Origin: Gnomoniopsis sp. IMI 355080
Lineage: Eukaryota; Ascomycota; Sordariomycetes; Diaporthales; Gnomoniaceae
Reading direction: 5' to 3'
Length of the DNA: 64,000 bases
Assembly (NCBI GenBank): GCA_027946555.1
Contig: JAPEVC010000010.1
Coordinates: forward strand, 124,001-188,000
Under the pieces are notes generated by a model. That model saw nothing but the letters and a program-made list of their open reading frames with translations. It ran no database searches and was not told where the DNA came from. The position numbers and the translations under genes were made by a program. Of this stretch, positions 20,255 to 32,400 are shown piece by piece. Numbering within the stretch: the first letter of the stretch is position 1; each line of letters starts with the position of its first letter.

Positions 20255-21386
20255 TAAAAGGTGGACAAGTACAATAATTTAGCGAGTGTCTTCAGTTGCG
20301 CGTGTGCTGCGTATATCCCACCTAGTACTTAGTTTGAGCACGAAGCCTGCAATGGGACTGATAAGCGCATCAAGTCTGTTTGTGGCTGTACTTGGACTAT
20401 CGGGAATCCATCATTGGAGCTTCTACCTATCTTTGGTGAAGTAACCTCAATCCCGAGGTCACTGACATTATGATCAGCAAGACCTATATGTAGTCCTCCT
20501 TATACCTCATCTCTGATTCTTCATTTTCCCCATTGTCACCCAAAATGCAACCATTGCGACCGGTTTTTTTTCTATAAAAAAAGGATGCGTCTTTCAATTT
20601 ATTGTTGTCCGTTACTATGGCTCATATGCATTAATTAGCTGATCTTAGAAGCAGATATATATAACATTATACGTACATATGTACATGTATACATATTTAT
20701 GTGTGAATGTGCCCTTCCTCGAAATATTCCCATGTCTGTTGTCTATGCAGCCAAAATATAGTCATTCCGACATAAAAGTCTTGCAGGAGCTGCAGAAGTG
20801 GCACTTTCTTCTTTTATGCCTCCAAAGAGACTCCATGTTTTCGCCGAGGGGGCGAGAAGCTTGATAGAAGAGATATAAGACTGATCTAGAGTCTTGAAGG
20901 AGATCCCCAGTACCTACCGAGGTAAGTAACAAAGGACACCAATCGTTTTCAAGATCCTGTATAAGCATAGCACCGATATTTTGGCATCTAAATTTAACAG
21001 TATTTCTATTGCCCATCACAAATGCTTCTTAATACGAAGACGGCGTGTGTCTCAGTTGTGTGCTAGTTTATGTGGTTGAGCGGCTGAGTCAGACTCCAAA
21101 AGTAGAAATGGTGTAAGACGATTGGCTAGTGCACATAGTCTTCTCAACTTTCAAGGCCATTGTAGAACATTCTTTGATTTGTTTACCGCAAAAATAATAC
21201 ACATGCGGCCACGATCTGCTCTTGCAGTTCCTTGAGTGCTGTGTCTTCACACAACCAAGCGCCGACCCGTCCCGCATTCCCTAATACCAGTTGAGTATCA
21301 TCCATAATACACATACCAAGAAGCAAAGCCCGCTCGCACAAGCACATCTCTCCTTAACAAGTCCTAGTCTTGTATGACAGTGTTGT
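20255..21386. other. Convergent intergenic region
   Basis: 1.1 kb between the membrane glycoprotein and the 3' end of SMC3. It contains a hairpin-capable T8-CTAT-A7 tract near 20563-20583 and an alternating purine/pyrimidine, TA-rich stretch (acgtacatatgtacatgtatacat) near 20671-20694. No gene is supported. Confidence 0.4.
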
Positions 21387-24300
21387 CTACCTCGGCGCCT
21401 GTCCCTCGACGAACTCAAGCGCGTCCTCCGTGTCGTAGCAGCCGATGGCCGATGACTTGTTCCGGAACGTTACACCATAGCACTTGTCAGCCACATGAAC
21501 GATCTCGGGGCGGAAAGTCGTGCAGATGAATTGCGTGCCGGCCTCTTTGGACAGCGACTGCAACAATTCTGCAACAGCGGTTCTGTATTGGGCGTCAAGG
21601 TTGGCATCTACCTCATCGAAAATGACGAATGGACTGCTCTCTGCGCTCTGCAGGGCAAAGATTAAACAGAGGGCGCACAAACCTGGAAGTTCAGTCAGCA
21701 AGGTCACTATTCACAGGCCATGTCGCGGAGACTTACTCTTCTGTCCTCCACTGAGCTGCTGAATTTTCTGCTGCTCATCCATCACCTTGGAATTGAAGGA
21801 CACGTTGATGCTGACCCCCGTGTAATTTTCGTAACTGCTCTTGTTATCTTCATCCGAGTCTTCAGCGGCTCCTCCTCGGGCCTTGTCAGCCTTCCGTTCG
21901 ATCCTCAGACGGCCGTGGCCAGCAGGAACGAGACGCTCAAATATCTCAGCAAATTCCTTGGAGACCTGCTTGAAAGTCCGCTCCACAGCCTCATCCTTGC
22001 GCTCATCAAGGTGTGCAATGAGCTCCTCAATGGAATCTTGGGAGGCATCAAGTTCCTCGCGTCGCTTGAGCAGCTGTTCTTGCTGGTTGGTGAAGCTGTT
22101 GTACTGCTCAAAGGCCTTCTTGTTGACGTGTTTGTACTTCTTAAGCTTGTCGTTGCAGTTCCGAAGTTTCTTGTGGATCTCGTTGGACTTGAGTTTCACA
22201 AACTTGTTGAAAGCCTCGTCCGGTAGCACGCCTAGGTCCCTGATGTTCTTGGCAGACTCTTCAATCTCACTCGTGATAAGATGTTTCCTCTGTGCGCTCT
22301 TCTCAACCCTCTTTTGGTGCTTCTCGATCTGCCTCGCAAGGTCCTGAAGTTCTTGCTGTTTGGCTTCTATCGATGACTCAACCTCTGAGATCTGGGATCC
22401 AACCTCCTCTGTCTGAGACTCGTTCTGCTCAAACTTCTTTGCGATGGATGAGACGGCCTTCTGAATTTTCTTGAGCTCCTTCTGTGCATCCGCGTAGTTG
22501 TTGCCACCATCCGCAGATGAGGAGGCCTCGAAGGCAAGGCTGCTCAACTGATCCTCTCTCAGACGCAAGTTCTGACGAAGATCTGTCTCCAATACAGACT
22601 TCCGGGTGCCTACTTGTCTGCGAGCTCCAGCAGCCTCGTTCCACTCCTTCTGCAGCTGCTGCACCTGCTCACCGAGCTCCTCGAGCTGCTGCTCTTCGTG
22701 ACTTGTGAGTGCCTTTTTGAATTCAGAAGCCAGCTCCTGCTCCAGATTCTCCAGCGCGCCACCGAATTGCTGCATGTTTTGGTCCACCGTGTCCCTTCTT
22801 CTGATCGCCGCGTCAAGGTGATCACGCGCGCGTTCCAGTTGCGCCTGTCGCTGCCTCAATTCAGACTTGAGCGGCTCAAGACCACCATCTGCTTTGCGCA
22901 GTTGGGTGTCCGCCTTTTGAAGCTCTCCAAGAGCCTTGGTGATTTCTTGGTCCTTTTGATCCATGGCTTTCCGAGTCTCTTGGACCTTAGCCAAGATCTC
23001 CTCATATTTACTACGCCATTGGTTGACTGCCGCGACGGCCTCCAGACGTGACTTGCGCGTATCAATGAAGCCACCCGAGATGACGCCCCTCTTATTGATG
23101 ATGTCGCCGTCAGAAGTGATACAGTCGACGTTGTGACTTCTTGCATATTGTCCTCCACTTTGCAGGTTGCTCGTCACAACCATTTTGCCAAATACTTGTT
23201 GGAAAGCGTCCTCGAACTCCTCGTCGTATTCGAGTTTACTGATGAGAGGAACGATGTCATTCGCCCGTGGCAAATTCACCTTTCTCGGCTTCAACTGTGC
23301 AAGAGGCATGAAAGTTATGCGGCCTCCATGTCTCTTGTACAATTCTGTTGCCAGGGAGCTGGCTGTTTTCTCGTTATCGACGACATAGTGAAAGAGACTT
23401 GTGCCTGCGGTCTGTTCAACGGCAATACGGTAGGCCTCAGGGACTTCCATCAATTCTGCCAGTGTTCCGTACGCCCCTGGAATATCCCGCTCACGTTTGA
23501 GTTGCCGGAGAGTGGCTAGACCTCGAGCGGTAGCGTGGTCCATAGCATAGGAAAGATCACGCTCTGCCCGGTCTCTCTCATCTCTAGCTTTAGCGAGGAC
23601 TGTGTCAAGTTTGTCGTCTTCGCGGCGCAACCTCTTTCTTTCCTCGTTCAGGTTTTCATAATACTCTTGTGCTTGGGCGACATGGTCAATCATCGATTGT
23701 CTGCCACCGCCCCAATTTTCAAGCTGCGCGCGAAGATCTGTGATTGCCTGCTCCAACTCTTGAATGGAATGTTTGACCGCGTTGACCTCTTCCTCCGCAT
23801 CGAGAAAGACTGACTTTTGCTTGGCGATGGTCAAATTCAGTTCGTTGATTTCTTTCTGCAAGAACGAGTCTCGCTCAGCACGAGTTTTGAATTGAGCACC
23901 GCGACTCTGCTTGTTGAGAAGACGCGTCCGGCTGTTCTCGGCGGCGTCCAGTGCTCTTTTGACATCAGACTCGGTCTTCTTGCGCTTCTCAAACTCAGGA
24001 GTGAGCTTCTGAAGCTCTGCCTCCTTAGCCTTGATCTCCTTTCTGACTGACTCCAGCTCGGCATCGTGCTGGCGCTTGGCCTGATCACGGGATGATTGGC
24101 TATCTGCAAGGCTCTTGACCTTGAGTTCTGCCTTTGCGCGGGCTTTCGCGGCCTCGCGCCTGTCTTCCTCAAGCTGGCGACGCTCCACCTTGAGCAGATT
24201 CAAGTTTTGCTGCAAGGTGCTAAGTTTTGATTCCAAGCCAGCAATGGCTTTCTCACCCCGTGTGAACGCCACACGTTGTGTTGAGTCGTTGTCGCCGCCG

Positions 24301-25116
24301 TCCTTCATAGCTGCTTCGAGTTCCTCGAGCAGTTCTTCTGCAGCAATCTGTTGTTGATAGTAGTAAGCGTACTCCAAACACCGTCGCTCCCTGTCGGCAT
24401 TTTGGAATCCTCGCAGCTCTTCCTTTTCCTCTTCCAGCTCGCTCAAACGCTCCTTGATGTACAAGAGCAATTCATCGATTTTCTCTCGCTTGTTGTTCGT
24501 CTCAGTCATGATCTTCAGAGACTCGGCGCGTTTATCCTCGTAAAGCTGGGTACCCGCGATTTCCTTGAGCAAGTTCAGCCGGTCCTTCTCCTTCATGTTG
24601 GTAAGCGCCGTCACGCGTCCCTGCGGCACGATGTAAAAGGGCTGTGTACGCGAAAAACCGGCGGTGTCGAGCAGCTGCATGACCTCTTTCTTCGACCAAA
24701 CCTTCTTATCCACCGAATATTCATCCTTCTTGTGTCCGATCGTCCGCCGTATGGCCACCTCATCCTCGTCAATCGTCGTGAATCGGCGGTGGGGCTTGGA
24801 ATTGTCGAAGATGACCTCGACGTAGGCAGTGGCGACGGCAGATCCGGAACCTTCATGTAGCAGTGCAGCGCGTTCCTCGCGACTGAGATTGTTGTAGGCG
24901 TCGCTCAGCACGAATCGAATGGCGGCGAAGAAGTTGCTCTTTCCAGAGCCATTTCGTCCGACAACAACATTTGTACCGGGGGAAAAGGGCTCAATGATGG
25001 TTTGGTCCTTGTAGCTGTAGTCTAGGGTCAGCATTTGATGGTAGCGACACGTCGGGTGACGGGCGGGCGCAAACGTACCTTTTGAAGCCCTGGATGATAA
25101 TTTGCTTGATATACAT
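21387..25116 (-). CDS. SMC3: Cohesin subunit SMC3, 3 exons
   Basis: 1203-aa SMC ATPase of cohesin, which holds sister chromatids and organises loops. Exons (minus): 25116-25079, 25014-21737, 21682-21387. The 38-nt first exon encodes MYIKQIIIQGFK; the acceptor at ctacag (25020-25015) gives the family sequence GFKSYKDQT. An in-frame ctag acceptor six bases earlier would break the frame. Walker A GRNGSGKS is at residues 32-39; K108-K109 (GHKKDEY) correspond to the Lys pair acetylated by Eco1 in yeast; two long coiled coils flank the hinge (about 510-670, with RGVISGGF); the signature LSGGQKS is near residue 1100, interrupted by intron 2; Walker B is VIFDEVDANLD. Length matches the family (about 1200). 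Orthology to Aspergillus sudA is expected. Confidence 0.95.
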
Positions 25117-26140
25117 CTTGTCAGGCAGCGCTGCAGCGCGTTGCAGCTGCGGAACGCGATATTATACAGGCTAATTGGCAAGATGCTGTAAATATTGCAG
25201 CACGTCGCGATGGTGCGAATGATAGGCGTCGTTGGCTGAGCCGAGAGGAATTGTCGAGGGTCGTCGCTGCTGATGCGAGGGTTGGAAACGCGTCAAGCCT
25301 GGCCCAGGGTCGACAAGGGTCGTGGAGCGCGCCGATGCGGGGGTTGGCTGACATAAACACGCAGTAGTCAGTTATTCATGGACACGGATTTGAGAGCGCC
25401 ATTATACCAATAAGTAGCAAGGCCACTTTTATGCTCATCGCCGACAAAACCCATCACTTCCTAGCTTGACGGCAAGTTAAGCTCTGTGCAATAGGGTCTC
25501 CTGGGATTTAACGAAAAGACGTAAGCCGAAGAAAATTTCTCTCTGAAAGACTTGCCTTTGGGAATTTGGTGATCATTAATTGTGGGATGAGGCGCCTTTG
25601 CAGTCTTAGAACGGCTATATGTTTCAGCGAAGAGGCGGTCTTCGGTTTGAACCACAGCGGCAGGTACCTAAAGTTACAAGTGAAGGTAGGCACTGGTACA
25701 TTACTCGATTGCCCTACACAGTGGGATGTTCGACATTATAGAGCATGCCCACTTGTCTATCCGGCTTGATACGTTTATGGTTCGCCTCTTGCGGCCTCCC
25801 AGCCTGCACGGGCTGCTCTGCGACCTCCATATACATGTTTATGGGAAGAGAAGAGAACAATAAAAAGACGGATATGTGTTGGTTTTACCTTACTTTTCTC
25901 AATGCCATTTGCATACGCACCTACGACTTTGTGAAATAAACAACAGGATATTCTCGGTGCGGGCAAGCAAATCTGTATATCCTTTATAGTCGGCTGTCCT
26001 ATCTCTTTCCTCCACAAACAGACTCAGGGGCATGGATTCTAAACGCACAGTCTCGTTACCCATCGGGCTAGATGTCCATCGCACCTCTAGATATCTACAT
26101 AATGTGCTTTGGAAAAAAAAATGGGAAAAAGGAAACAAAA
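25117..26140. other. Intergenic region, SMC3 upstream
   Basis: The first ~250 bases upstream of the SMC3 ATG are the likely promoter and 5' leader. The remainder shows only short unsupported frames. Bases 26137-26140 (AAAA on the plus strand) are the TTTT terminator of the minus-strand 5S gene. Confidence 0.4.
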
Positions 26141-26259
26141 ACTAACAACACCGGGTATTCGCTAATGGTCACCCACTTAACTACTAATCCAGCCCTTAGT
26201 GGCTTATTTAGGGGAGAGCGGACGGGATCCCAAGTTTTCCACTAGGTATGGTCGTTAGT
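26141..26259 (-). rRNA. 5S ribosomal RNA, copy B
   Basis: 119 nt. On the minus strand it starts ACTAACGACC and ends GGTGTTGTTAGT; the internal 111 nt (26145-26255) are identical to copy A. The terminal helix sequence differs from copy A (ACTAAC instead of ATGTAC) but the 3' end changes with it (GTTAGT instead of GTACAT), so helix I is still perfectly paired. A TTTT terminator directly follows (26140-26137). A TTTATG sequence lies about 25-30 bases upstream, at the position of the upstream TATA-like element. Most likely a functional, dispersed Pol III gene. Confidence 0.9.
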
Positions 26260-29200
26260 GATCAATCAAGTCCAACGACAGTTCATAAAGTCCAAGTTGT
26301 TTGATCTGACGTATCGAGCAAATCATAGCTTTAGCCTTCTTTCTGAGGTTGGCCATTTGACTTAGGGTAAGTAGATTCGGTTTTGGCGCGACGCTTTGCC
26401 CAGTATAGATCGGCCAGCTGAATTAAGAACTTATCATGCCCAGGCAGGATGTCTTTTGCAGAGACACGTGGCTCGTGCGGAAACACATGCCAGACCAGGG
26501 TTTTATAAGTTAATCATTCAAATCGTTATCGTTTGGACAGCCAGCCATCTGGCGCACCATGTCGCATCGGTTTGCCTGGGGCCGACCGCATATCGGCAGA
26601 TGTGTAGCAATGGCTGAGAGGGCATTATCAGAGGTGAATCATCCCGTGGAGCGCATACGTACGGGCTCAGCCGAAATACGTCGGAGGTTCGTCTCCGACG
26701 ATGTCGCCATTGGACTTGTGACCGCGCAGCTGCTCCGTACCTTATTACAGTGTTCTTCCACAGTCTGGAAACAATTTCGTGCACAGGTTGCAATGTTGGG
26801 CGCGACAAATGACAAATCTGACATGTCAAGCTATGCAGCTTACCATGAACTATAGAGCCGTGCTTCGGGGTAGGTGAAGCGATACCTTCAAGTGCAGGTA
26901 GAGGAGTCGCGTGGCCTGCGTCCGCGGAACAGCAGGCCTAAAGGCAGGCCGTTATCCTAATTTTGCTAAATTTGCTTATATATGTACTGTTCGTCCAACC
27001 CATCCATGTTCCTGATCGTTTCGATGCGGAAACCCTGCTAATGTTAGCCATTCTTACACCATCCAAACACAAAGGCACGTTAGGCAATGGTCGCCATTCT
27101 TCGGTTGTTGGTGATGCATCCCTTCGTGCGTCATGATCCGTGGATAAATGTGGAGTGGATGGGCGCGGCAAGACGGATGTGGCGATGGCAGTCGTCCTGC
27201 TAACAAAAGGTTTCCCCTGAGCCTTCGCAGGCGCCCCTCGACATTTTTTTGCTGAAATAGCTCCCATCTTACAGTTGAAAGTCTGCATAAGCCAACCAGG
27301 CGCGTGGGCTCACCGAGGCTGCGGGTAATCTCGAGAGCTTTCAATGTTGTTGCCCAGCTCCGGGGCAGCTTTGACGGTCATCGCAGTCAATGCTATTGTC
27401 TGGGTGATAAGGCTGATCCGTTCGGTCGAACACACTGGGGCAGGCACTCCAAGAAAGTATAACCCCACGAGGGACGGCCCAATGTCTTCTGTGAACCCAG
27501 TTCAAGTCCAGCGAAGAAACATGCAATAACGGGAACGGGTAGTGAATTAGGGTTCTGAGGCTCTTCCAAAGCTAGTTGCGAGAGACCATTTCAAGTCGCT
27601 GCCACAATAACAAGCAATCACGCGATCGAGACGACAAGCACAGCAGGGCTCTTGAGAAGACCAGACGTTGACCGCCGTCAAGGGCTGGAGGTCGATCGCA
27701 AGGATTGTGCTCCCAAAAGCACGAGCACAGCATGACTAAGGTTGACTAGCGGCACTCATCGACAAATCTTGCATATTCGGCGCGTTGCGAAGCAAGCGAA
27801 GCAAAGAGTCATTCATGCGCAGTCTGCCCAGGTATAGACCGTAATGAAGCTGTACGCAGTCTGCACCGGGGTTTTCCGGTACCACCTTATTCATTGAGGG
27901 TGGACTTTGCATCTGATGATCATCTGACGGACTGTAAGTGCATTTTATAGAAAAGAATGCAATGCAAACGGACACCTCGGAGGTGTGGCAGATCTGAGGC
28001 AGGCTCGGCCAGTTTTTTTCTTGCCGGGGGGGGGGGGGTTGCAGGGCTCGGGCCAGACAGTTTTGGACAAGCTGTCCGAAGGCAAGAAATGAGCAGGGTA
28101 GAGAATAGCTGCTGCAATCTGCGGAATGGAGGGTTTATGAGGAAGACGTATCTTTCGCTAAAAGAAATGACAGACAAACAATGTCAAATTTGGATTTGAT
28201 TCCTGATCAGATCGCCTTGAGGGTCTTAATGATGTGACATGCATTTGGTTCGGCTACCAGCAACTGACCCTAGACACACGTAAAGCCGATGCACAAGCGC
28301 ATCGTGGTACAAGGGTCCGGCTCAGAGCATCAAGAACACGAACAGCATAACAGCGTACCAAGCTGTCACTGAAGACGTCTTCGCTGTCAATTGAGACAGT
28401 TGTCATTGGTAGCCAGGTAGTTAAAGGCCTGCAGTGATGAATTCCAGGGTTGAGTCAATGATGCCCGACCACCGAATCACGGATGCGCCAAATGAAAATA
28501 GGATGGCAGAGAGCTGGAGAGAGTGAAGGAGAGGAAAAAGCCTGAAGAGGCGAGAACCAAACCAAACCAAACTAAAGCACCCGAAGTGAGAGGAAAATGG
28601 GCAAGGGCACGTCCCTCCACTGATTTGGGCTTAGCGTTGCAGCACACATCCCTGCTCCCGCGTCTACAGGGAAAGTAACTGTTGGAGCGCGAGTGATCAA
28701 TTATAAAAGATTGATGAGATATGAAGGGCCAGCACCCCCGAGCCCTTTTGCGCACCGCAGCACCCGCTCGCCCGCTCCACGACAGAAGCCCGCGCCCGCT
28801 GCGCCCAAGCCCGCAACAACCCAAATTCTGGGCCACCCCCAAAAAGTCAAGTCAGTCTGCAGCCCACAAACCACGCGCATTGCCCCAGCAGCAAATCCAC
28901 AGGAAACGGAAAGCTCCATGTCCATTTCTGCGCGCCTTATTCTGATGCACCCAATCGCGTAACCTCCATTCACTTTTTTGACACTCAATATTCACACATT
29001 CAATCTCGGACTTTCTTGTCTCTGCTCAACTTTAGTATCTTGTTCATTTTGGGGGCCTTGGGTCAATCATTCAAACACTCGCAGATCAGGGGACTTTTGA
29101 ACAGTTCCCAGGCTAAACCTAGTCCATCAGCAAAAGATAAGAAAAAAGGGAAAACAGGGAAAAAAAGACCAAAGACCCCAACTTCCCGTGGTGGTGTCTG

Positions 29201-29461
29201 CAGGGGGGTTGCGATTCACATGATTAGTCACCTTCACCTCACCCAGGTAAGCATGCCCTTCTTTCCCGATTCGGACATTGTGAGGCTTCTCAACTCGCAT
29301 TCCTTCACCTGGCATATATAAACCGACCGCTAACTTTCTTCCACATCAGAATTCGATTCTACGCCTCCTACAACAGAATTGATGGCTGCGTTGGTGCATT
29401 CATAGCCTTTTCTTTCTTTTTCTTTTCTTCCAATTTCCATTACACCATGATATGAGCAAAT
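26260..29461. other. Gene-poor 3.2-kb region upstream of MOT1
   Basis: No gene with family support. It contains an 8-bp inverted repeat with 6-nt loop at 26679-26700, a 13-G homopolymer at 28026-28038, and in the last 500 bases a purine-rich then pyrimidine-rich leader typical of an active fungal promoter. A 98-codon ATG frame at 26559-26855 is the only candidate small ORF and is not convincing. Confidence 0.4.
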
Positions 29462-32400
29462 ATGGCTTCCAGACTTGATCGCCTTGTCACGTGAGTCTTG
29501 TCTCGTTTGCCCCTTCCCTTCCCCCTTTCCTCGCGAAGCTGTCATACTAACCCTACGCTCAGAATACTTGAGACCGGGAGCACCCGTCTCATCCGGGAGA
29601 CAGCCGTAAATCAACTGGCTGATTGGCAAAAGCAACAACCAGAAGAGCTGTTCAACCTCTTGGGGCGTGTTGTTCCCTACCTTCGACACAAGGATTGGGA
29701 GACACGGTCGACTGCAGCCAAGGCCATCGGAAAAATCATCGAAAATGCTGAGCAGTACGATCCAAATGAGGACGAGGGACCTGCGCCAGCCAAGAAAGAT
29801 GAAGACCATGAAAACGGCTTCGTCAAAAAGGAGGAGACAGACCTTCCTCCCACCTCAGTCGACAACAACACCTTGAGTCTCGACACTCTCAACGTGTCCA
29901 GTATCATCAAATACGGTAGAGAGCTGCTCCGAGGCGGCACGGTCGATTACGCACTTGGTGCACTGGAGCCACAGGCGCGTCTGACGCACCAAAAGAAGAC
30001 CCTCATTGGTCGACTAGGACTTCTCAACCGCCCTTACGATGATGAAGAGATACCTATACCCCAGGGAAGCGCGAGTCCGGGAGTACCCGCCGACACGAAC
30101 CCCTCAAGTGGAAACCACAATGGAGCACCGACACCCCACCCCACAGAAGAGAACGGAATGAGTGCGAGGCAGCTGAACGTGCTCAAACGCAAGCGGAAGC
30201 GCGAAGCCCAGAAGGCTGCCCAGGGAAGAAGCGGATTTGGGGACCTGTCACTTCGCCGAACCACTACTGCTGGCTCCGACGGATTTGCGGACGACACCCC
30301 AATGGTCGAGGCCGATTCGAAGAACGGAAAGATGGGCGACTATTTTAGTCTGGATCGGCCTGCGGACATTGAAGAAGACACCAAGGTTGTGTCTGAATAC
30401 AAGGGCCCCGTCATCCCCATCAAGTCCGAGCTCGAGACCGAGGTCGTTGTGGAAGGTGCCGAGTGGCCTTATGAGCGGCTATGTGAATTTCTCAAGATTG
30501 ATCTTTTCGATCCCTCTTGGGAAATGAGACACGGTGCAGCGATGGGATTAAGGGAGGTCATCAGAGTTCATGGCGCAGGCGCTGGTCGATGTCGTGGCCA
30601 TTCTCGCAGCGAGAATGATGAACGGAACCGCAAGTGGCTTGATGACCTAGCGTGCCGGCTGTGTTGTGTCCTCATGCTGGACAGATTTACCGACTACAGC
30701 TCCGACAATGCAGTCGCGCCAATCAGAGAGACTGTGGGTCAGACCTTGGGCTCCGTCTTGCGTCACTTTCCAGCGAATGCTGTATATTCCATCTATCGCA
30801 TCCTCTACCGAATGGTCATGCAAGAAGACTTGCCGTTAGAGCAGCACGCCTGGCCTATTTGCCATGGTGGTATGGTCGGCCTTCGATATGTTGTTGCTGT
30901 CCGCAAGGACCTCCTAATGAAAGATGGTGACATGATTGACGGCATTATTCGGGCCGTCATGAAGGGCCTCGGCGATAGAGACGACGACGTACGTTCCGTC
31001 AGCGCAGCCACAATAATACCGATGGCCAAGGAGTTTGTTACACAACGGCCCGGCGAGCTCACTGGTCTGATCAACATTGTCTGGGAGGGCCTAGCTGATT
31101 TGAGTGATGATCTGAGCGCATCCACTGGCAAAATCATGGACTTGCTTGCCATCCTTTGCAGCTTCCCTGAGGTCCTGGCTGCCATGAAGAACTCGGCTAG
31201 TGTGGACGAGGAGAGGTCTTTCACAGTATTGGTACCGCGGCTTTATCCATTCCTTCGTCACACTATCACTTCTGTTCGACTTGCGGTTCTGAAGGCACTT
31301 ATGACCTTCTCCAAGCTAGACCAGGAATCATCCCAGGGCTGGCTGAATGGCAGGTTGCTCCGATTGATTTTCCAGAACTTGCTTGTCGAGCGGGATCCAG
31401 AGACTCTCGAAACGTCAATGGACCTCTGGATAGCTCTCATCAAATCGTTGGCTCGTGACCCAGCAGTTTTGGCCTTGGAATTCGCCGCCCACGTCGCCCC
31501 TCTGATGGAGCTCTCGCTTCATCCCATCGGTGTCCAGCGCAACCCCATTCCCATGAACGCAACACTGTTCATGAAGCCTTCCGGAGGCACCTATGCTCCT
31601 CTCGCCGGTGCGCCACCGCCCCAGCGAAAATCGAGTCCATCGGACGGCGGCGAGCCAGTCAAAAAGAGAAGAAAGAAATCGACTAAGGTCGATGAGCCCA
31701 TTCCCTCTCAGTCCCACGATCTCGACGGCCGCATGATGTCTGGCGATGTCGACCTGGTTGGCATGGATGTCCTCGTGCGATCACGGATCTATGCCGCCAA
31801 AGCCATGGGTTTCGTTATGTCCCACTTGCCTGTGACAGGATTGCAAGAGTACGACGCCAGCATTCATGGCGGTCTTCAATCACCATTCGCTTCGACTCAA
31901 GTAACCGCCTGCATGATTGTGGATGAGTATGCGCAAAAATGTGAAGACAAGCAGCAAAGCTCCCGGTTTATGGCGATGCTCCAGAACGTGATCGAGGGTC
32001 AACGACCCGCGTCCTACCGGGATCTGGTCAGTCAAACCAAGGCTGTCCGGGCTCAGTGTCAACAGCTTCTCGGCCTGTTCCGTGACCACGGAAAGGTCTC
32101 AAGCAGCAAGCTTCCGACTCTTGCCGTTATTGTACAAGGCGAAGCCGAAGCTGGACCGGGAGCTTTCTCTATTGCCAACGCCGAGAAGGTCGTAGGAGAG
32201 GATTACGAGAGGCTCAAGAAAGCTATGGCGCCCGGACAGCGGCTCATCGCAAGTCAACAGCTTGCTGAAGCTCGCGAAAGCACTGCAGAGTTGATCGAAG
32301 AGGCCAAGGCGAGGAAAGAGGCCCGCGATATCCGTACCATGGCTGCCGCGGGCTGTGCAATTGTCGCAATACAGACGCTACCGAAGAAAATAGGCCCCCT

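Noticed and set aside
21720..24860. Several plus-strand frames over SMC3
   Set aside because: They are antisense shadows of the coiled-coil coding sequence, with Leu-rich composition from Glu/Lys codons read backwards.
15122..26255. 11-kb DNA transposon with 111-bp terminal inverted repeats
   Set aside because: The inverted repeats are 5S rRNA genes with proper terminal pairing and Pol III terminators. There is no target-site duplication or transposase, and SMC3, an essential gene, lies between.
26559..26855. 98-codon ATG frame near 5S copy B
   Set aside because: Has an ATG and plausible composition, but overlapping frames of similar length exist on both strands, it spans the inverted repeat, and there is no recognisable family.
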